NCBI RefSeq assembly: GCF_014837175.1 | Contig: NZ_JACYFR010000004.1 | Location: 186,001-250,000, forward strand | Direction of reading: 5' to 3' | Length of the DNA stretch: 64,000 bases | Source of the DNA: Cellulomonas sp. JH27-2 | Lineage (GTDB): Bacteria; Actinomycetota; Actinomycetes; Actinomycetales; Cellulomonadaceae | Shown here: piece by piece, positions 60,244 to 64,000 of the stretch | Layout: every line of letters starts with the position of its first letter | How positions within the stretch are numbered: the first letter of the stretch is position 1 | Program-made: the position numbers and the translations under genes | Notes under the pieces: generated by a model | The model's input: only the letters and a program-made list of their open reading frames with translations | What the model was told of the DNA's origin: nothing | The model's database searches: none

Positions 60244-61413
60244 TCAGCCGCAGACGCCCGGGGACGTCGTCGGGCGGGGCTTGGCCTTCGTCGTGTGCGT
60301 GGACGTCGACGTCGGCTTGGGTGCCGGGTCCACGAGCGGACGGTCGCCCGCGACGCGCTGCCAGAGGTCGTCGGCGGCGGACGTCCACGCGACGCGACCG
60401 CTCTGGTGCGGGACGGAGGCCGTCGGCACGGTCACGGCCTCGATGTCGCTCCCGTCGACGCCACGGAGCCCGCTGGCGATGCCGGCCATCGACCGCAGGT
60501 CGCCCAGACCGGGGCTCACGCTGATCGCCTTGGTAGCCCGGTCCAGGACCTTCAGCAGCGTGGTGGGCTTGCCCAGCAGGTTCTCCGAGTGGACCTTGTC
60601 CGCGACCGCCTCGAGAAAGTCGTGCTGGCGGTCCAGGCGCTTCAGGTCGCTGCCGATCCACAGGTCGCCCCCCACGCCCGTGCGCGTCCGCAGCCACTGG
60701 ATCGACGTTCGGCCGTCGAACACCTGCTTGCCGGGAAGGACGTGCAGGCCGGACTTCTTCGAGTCCATCTTGGCGGGGACGCAGAACGGGACGCCGCCCA
60801 GGGTGTCGATGACGTCGCCGACGCCGACCATGTCCACGACCACGTGCTCGTCCGTGCGGACGCCCGTGACGGCCTCGACCGTCTTGCGGGTGCACGCGGC
60901 GGCCGTCGTGAGGTTGCCGTCCTTGCCCGCACCCACCTCGAACGACTCGTTGACGATCGAGGAGGTCGACGCGGGCGAGGTGCTCCCGTCGGCATGCGTG
61001 CACTCCGGCCGTGGCAGGAGCGAGTCGCGGGGGATCGAGACGACGTCGACGCGCGAACGGTCCGCGGGCAGGTGGACCAGGAAGAGCGAGTCTGCCCGCA
61101 TGCCGGGGACGTAGCCGAACTTCTTGTTCTTGCCCGCGCGTGAGTCGATGCCCATCACGAGGACGTTGACCGGCCTCCCCGCGTACCCGTCGACGAGCGG
61201 GTCGGCTGTGGCCGTCGTCGTTGGGCGCGCCGTGCCGAGGTACTTGTCGACGTCCGTCGCGGTGTCGATGTTGTGGTTGAGGTGCTGGTAGACGGCGAAC
61301 GCGCCGCTGGCGGCGAAGAGCGGGACGGCGACCAGGGCCGCGGTGACCCCGACGGCAACGCGGTGGCTGCGGGCGGGGCGACGCGAGTGGCGTGCGGGGG
61401 GCGGTGTGCTCAC
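60244..61413 (-). CDS. LytR-CpsA-Psr (LCP) family ligase
   Basis: GTG 61413 gives 389 residues; a TTG at 61422 is possible but less likely. One N-terminal membrane helix (VAVGVTAALVAVPLFAASGA) is followed by the LCP domain: NVLVMGIDSRAGKNKKFGYV, GMRADSLFLVHLPADRS, VVSIPRDSLLPRPE, and IQWLRTRTGVGGDLWIGSDL with the conserved arginines. LCP enzymes transfer lipid-linked glycans to peptidoglycan. Positions of four or more cysteines in the domain are consistent with disulfides. A Thr/Pro/Lys-rich tail ends the protein. It could attach glycans made by the clusters in this window. Confidence 0.9.
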   Translation of the reverse strand: MSTPPPARHSRRPARSHRVAVGVTAALVAVPLFAASGAFAVYQHLNHNIDTATDVDKYLGTARPTTTATADPLVDGYAGRPVNVLVMGIDSRAGKNKKFGYVPGMRADSLFLVHLPADRSRVDVVSIPRDSLLPRPECTHADGSTSPASTSSIVNESFEVGAGKDGNLTTAAACTRKTVEAVTGVRTDEHVVVDMVGVGDVIDTLGGVPFCVPAKMDSKKSGLHVLPGKQVFDGRTSIQWLRTRTGVGGDLWIGSDLKRLDRQHDFLEAVADKVHSENLLGKPTTLLKVLDRATKAISVSPGLGDLRSMAGIASGLRGVDGSDIEAVTVPTASVPHQSGRVAWTSAADDLWQRVAGDRPLVDPAPKPTSTSTHTTKAKPRPTTSPGVCG

Positions 61414-61530
61414 CCTTGGCAAACTAGGGTCGCGGACGTCCCGCGCGCAGCCGATCGCGGGGCGGTGCGGAAGAGATCAGGTGCGCGATCTGTGAAGATC
61501 GCCGCTGGTCAGCGGGCTGGGCCCCGTGAC

Positions 61531-61752
61531 TCAGCTCTCGCGGTCCTCGAGCGCCGGCAGGATCGTCGTCGGGATCATGAACGACAGGGTGACCGCCAGG
61601 ATGCCGGCCGCGAAGACGTACGGCTCGCCGTCCTTGACGTTGAACGCGACCGTGAAGAGCACGAGGCCGCCCAGGAACAGCAGGAACGCGAAGAAGGCGC
61701 CGACGGCCTTGGCGGGGGAGCCGTTGCGCTCGACGGGGCTGGTGCTGCTCAC
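61531..61752 (-). CDS. Small membrane protein, unknown
   Basis: GTG 61752 gives 73 residues with two hydrophobic segments (AVGAFFAFLLFLGGLVLFTV and YVFAAGILAVTLSFMIPTTI) and short charged ends. I do not recognise a family. Codon use and the clean start favour a real gene. It lies upstream of the LCP gene on the same strand. Confidence 0.65.
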   Translation of the reverse strand: MSSTSPVERNGSPAKAVGAFFAFLLFLGGLVLFTVAFNVKDGEPYVFAAGILAVTLSFMIPTTILPALEDRES

Positions 61753-61841
61753 GGGTTCCTCCAGGCGGATCGGGATGACTACCCCCGATCCTGCCTGGTG
61801 GACGGCCCGCGACGCCAGCGCGCCACGGTGTGACCTGATCG

Positions 61842-62183
61842 CTACGCGTGCAGACCCAGGGTCCAGATCGGCCGCACCTCGATCTGACCGAACCGCGCCA
61901 TGGGGTGCTGCGCCGCGATCTCGACCGCCTGCTCGAGGCTGTCGCACTCCAGCAGGTCGTAGCCGGCGATGAGCTCACCGAGCTCCGCGAACGGTCCCTC
62001 GGTGACCGAGAGCTCACCGCCGCGCACCCGTACGGTGCGCGCGGCGTCGGCCTTGGCCAACCGGTCGCCCTGACGGCGCGTGCCCATGCCGTCGGTGCTC
62101 GCCACCCACTCCTCGATGTTGTCGAGCGCGGGGTCGTAGGGCTCGGCGTTCGGGTCCTCGCAGACCAGCAGCAGGTACTCCAT
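61842..62183 (-). CDS. YciI family protein
   Basis: ATG 62183 gives 113 residues. It has the YCII/DGPF pattern MEYLLLVCEDPNAEPYDPAL, VRGGELSVTEGPFAELGELI and QAVEIAAQHPMARFGQIEVR. In actinobacteria this group often sits beside extracytoplasmic sigma factors, but none is visible here. Function is unknown; the fold is a ferredoxin-like dimer that sometimes has dehalogenase or lactonase-like activity. Confidence 0.85.
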   Translation of the reverse strand: MEYLLLVCEDPNAEPYDPALDNIEEWVASTDGMGTRRQGDRLAKADAARTVRVRGGELSVTEGPFAELGELIAGYDLLECDSLEQAVEIAAQHPMARFGQIEVRPIWTLGLHA

Positions 62184-62302
62184 GACATTCCTCCAGGGAT
62201 GAGCGGGTCTCGTTCGGTCGGTCGTCGGGGTGACGCGCGGGAGCAGCGCGGATCGACACGTCCGCCCGAGGATCTTCTCGGGCCGGGCGACGACCCTCGG
62301 GG

Positions 62303-63322
62303 TCAACGGAGCGGCGCGGCCCGCGGGCTGCGGGGGCCGAACCGCGGGGCGTTCGCGGTCTGCGTGATCTCGAGCAGGCGGATGACGCGTTGCCGGTGGC
62401 CGCGCCACGGCTCCAGAAGCTCGAGCATGCCGTCGTCGTCCGTCCGGCTGCCGGTCAGCGCCCAGCCCACCAGATGAGCGAGGTGGAAGTCGCCCACCGA
62501 GACTGCATCGGCGTCTCCGACCGCCCGGGAGGTCGTCTCCGCGACGGTCCACGGGCCGATCCCGCGCACGGTCAGCAGCCGTCGGCGCGTCTCGGCCAGC
62601 GGGACGTCCTCGTCGAGCCGGTGCGCGACGGCCGCCGCACGTCCGATCGTGTCCGCGCGCTGCCCCTCGACACCTGCGCGTCGCCAGTCCCACACCGGGA
62701 CGGCCGCCCAGCCGGCTGCCGACGGAGGCACCCGAAGGCCGTCCGGCGCAGGCCCGGGTGGGCGTTCGCCGTGCTGCGTCACCAGGCGCCGCCACGACGC
62801 CTTCGCGTCGAGGCCCACCACGCGCTGCTCGAGCACGGCGGGGACCAGTGCGGCGAACACGTACCCGGAGCGGCCGACGCGCAGGCCGGGCAGTCGCCGG
62901 TGCGCGTCGCGGACCAGCGGGTGCAGGCTCGGGTCGAAGCCCGTGTCGTCGTCGCGCGCGCCCAGCAGGTCGGGCAGCTCGGCCACGGCCCGTTCTGCCC
63001 CCGGCCCCCACGCGGTCGCGTGCACCCCGTCGCGGCGGACCTCGATCCGGGTGGTCGCCGGGCCGTCGGCCGTGCGGTGCGCCCGCCACGTCGCACCGTC
63101 GGGCGCGGTGCGCCATGCCGGGTCGAACGCCCCGCGTCGGTGTGGTGCGAGCGTCCGGCGCACGTCGAGCGGTCGGTCGGGCCGGTACACCGTCTCCCAG
63201 GGGTGGTTGTCGCCCGCGACGGGCCCGGCAGCGCCCTGTCGGGGCCGCTCTCGGTGCACGTCGGGGGCGTGCACGCCTGCATCGTTCGTCGGGCGCTCGT
63301 GCGCGGGCCGCGGAGTCGGCAT
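62303..63322 (-). CDS. DNA-3-methyladenine glycosylase (AlkA-like, HhH-GPD)
   Basis: ATG 63322 gives 339 residues. The C-terminal HhH-GPD domain shows LLTVRGIGPWTVAETTSRAV, the helix-hairpin-helix, and SVGDFHLAHLVGWAL with the expected catalytic aspartate. The N-terminal ~100 residues are divergent, with LDVRRTLAPHRRGAFDPAW like the AlkA N-terminal beta domain. It removes alkylated bases to start base-excision repair. The first ~45 residues look poorly conserved, so the true start may be further in. Confidence 0.85.
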   Translation of the reverse strand: MPTPRPAHERPTNDAGVHAPDVHRERPRQGAAGPVAGDNHPWETVYRPDRPLDVRRTLAPHRRGAFDPAWRTAPDGATWRAHRTADGPATTRIEVRRDGVHATAWGPGAERAVAELPDLLGARDDDTGFDPSLHPLVRDAHRRLPGLRVGRSGYVFAALVPAVLEQRVVGLDAKASWRRLVTQHGERPPGPAPDGLRVPPSAAGWAAVPVWDWRRAGVEGQRADTIGRAAAVAHRLDEDVPLAETRRRLLTVRGIGPWTVAETTSRAVGDADAVSVGDFHLAHLVGWALTGSRTDDDGMLELLEPWRGHRQRVIRLLEITQTANAPRFGPRSPRAAPLR

Positions 63323-63324
63323 GG

Positions 63325-63696
63325 TCAGTGGCCGCGCAGGCGTTCGATGAGCCTCCGGTCGCGCTTCGTCGGCCGGCCCGCGCCGCGGTCGCGCTGAGCC
63401 ATCACGGCCACCTGCTCCTTGGGAGGGACCGCGGGGGACCGGTCGAGGTAGCACGTCACGGCCACGGGTGCGCCGACGCGCTTGATGATCGTCCTGGTCA
63501 CGACGACGATCCGCTCCCGCTCGCCGCCGCGCACCACGACCTCGTCACCGGGTACGACCATGGTCGCCGGCTTGGCACGGTCGCCGTTGACGCGGATGTG
63601 GCCGGCCTTGCACGCGGCAGCCGCCGCGGACCTCGTCGGGAACAGCCGCACGGCCCACGTCCACGCATCCACCCGTGCACGCGTCACCTCGGCCAT
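63325..63696 (-). CDS. S4 RNA-binding domain protein (Hsp15-like)
   Basis: A 123-residue protein with an N-terminal S4 domain: RVDAWTWAVRLFPTRSAAAA, ACKAGHIRVNGDRAKPATMV and PGDEVVVRGGERERIVVV. The C-terminal part is basic (DRGAGRPTKRDRRLIERLRG). It matches the Hsp15/HslR group, which binds stalled 50S subunits carrying peptidyl-tRNA. It is 2 bases upstream of the glycosylase gene, so probably cotranscribed. Confidence 0.9.
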   Translation of the reverse strand: MAEVTRARVDAWTWAVRLFPTRSAAAAACKAGHIRVNGDRAKPATMVVPGDEVVVRGGERERIVVVTRTIIKRVGAPVAVTCYLDRSPAVPPKEQVAVMAQRDRGAGRPTKRDRRLIERLRGH

Positions 63697-63732
63697 GCCC
63701 CGAGCCTAACCACGTGGCCTGACACGGTCGGG

Positions 63733-63769
63733 TGCAGCGTTCGCCGCGCGATACGCGGCGAACGCTGCA
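63733..63769. terminator. Long perfect hairpin after pgi
   Basis: TGCAGCGTTCGCCGCG (63733-63748) and CGCGGCGAACGCTGCA (63754-63769) are exact complements around CGATA. It sits 25 bases after the pgi stop and upstream of the S4-domain gene on the same strand. No T run follows, so it may be a factor-dependent terminator or an intergenic palindrome. Confidence 0.5.
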
Positions 63770-63793
63770 GCCGAACCTCAGGCGCGGACGATC

Positions 63794-64000
63794 TCAGGAG
63801 CGCAGGCTCAGGTACGTCGCGATGAGGGACTTGGTCGACGGGTCCTGGGACTCGAGCGCGGCGGCGTCGCCCTGCACCGCGGGGGCCACCTCGAGGGCCA
63901 GCTTCTTGCCGAGCTCGACGCCCCACTGGTCGAACGAGTCGATGCCCCACACGACGCCCTGGACGAACGTGATGTGCTCGTAGAGCGCGATGAGCTGGCC
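63794..64000 (-). CDS. pgi: Glucose-6-phosphate isomerase, C-terminal part
   Basis: Only the last 68 residues are in the window; the gene continues past the right edge. The reverse strand reads [20 protein letters not shown], then [18 protein letters not shown], the strongly conserved C-terminal signature of phosphoglucose isomerase with its catalytic lysine (LGKKLA). The end is [11 protein letters not shown]. It interconverts glucose 6-phosphate and fructose 6-phosphate in glycolysis. Confidence 0.93.
   Translation of the reverse strand, partial: GQLIALYEHITFVQGVVWGIDSFDQWGVELGKKLALEVAPAVQGDAAALESQDPSTKSLIATYLSLRS

Noticed and set aside
1-64000. Prophage, transposon or genomic island
   Set aside because: No integrase, transposase, phage structural gene or tRNA-associated repeat was seen, and base composition is even apart from a slight dip in the 50112-52217 acyltransferase gene.

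Overview
The window is very high in G+C, with frequent GTG starts and many 4-base ATGA/GTGA gene overlaps. A BldC regulator, mycothiol-type and LLM flavin enzymes, LCP proteins and a secreted GH6 glucanase together point to an actinobacterium of the order Micrococcales. Cellulomonas or a close relative is the best guess, inferred from gene content only. The sequence looks chromosomal throughout. I saw no tRNA or rRNA gene, CRISPR array, insertion sequence or prophage gene.

Layout. 0-8 kb: the end of a ferredoxin-type oxidoreductase, then a purine-catabolism group (8-oxoguanine deaminase-like amidohydrolase, XdhC, a two-subunit xanthine dehydrogenase) interrupted by a mycothiol-type isomerase and a frameshifted membrane/HEPN-like gene. 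bldC lies just upstream of the dehydrogenase operon. 8-12.5 kb: a flavin electron-transfer operon (ferric-reductase-like protein, FMN-binding protein, ApbE), and an orphan LuxR-type response regulator divergent from a GlsB membrane protein with two CCCC-AGGGG palindromes between them. 12.5-16.2 kb: a DAACS symporter behind a long structured leader, and a MATE exporter. 16.2-19.9 kb: a phenolic-lipid cluster (type III PKS, isoprenylcysteine-type methyltransferase, FAD oxidoreductase, divergent UbiA prenyltransferase). 19.9-38.9 kb: mostly housekeeping and transport genes, including a 4CL-like ligase, APC and MFS transporters, an ABC exporter with a LolA-like protein and a divergent two-component system, the GH6 enzyme, a secreted FnIII/exonuclease protein, RlmC and flavin enzymes.

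39-48.4 kb: a block holding a GT-C-like membrane protein, a membrane-bound molybdenum oxidoreductase, a methyltransferase, a TIGR04282-type transferase, a GT2, a response regulator/histidine kinase pair and a sugar epimerase. Four near-identical 17-bp direct-repeat sites (TGACGR-CNASS-TGACGR, 11-bp period) sit at its four promoter regions, so the whole block looks like one local two-component regulon. 48.4-54.1 kb: MTA phosphorylase, CutC, an OafA-type acyltransferase, an SDR and an LLM oxidoreductase.

54.3-59.7 kb: a tight five-gene operon (phosphodiester glycosidase, GT2-GtrA fusion, DUF4956 membrane protein, VTC polyphosphate-polymerase domain, large beta-helix-like lipoprotein). This is a second candidate for an undescribed envelope system. 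59.7-64 kb: luxS, an LCP ligase, small proteins, an AlkA-like glycosylase, an S4 RNA-binding protein and the 3' end of pgi.

Methylthioadenosine nucleosidase, MTA phosphorylase and LuxS together give a full set for recycling S-adenosylmethionine by-products.
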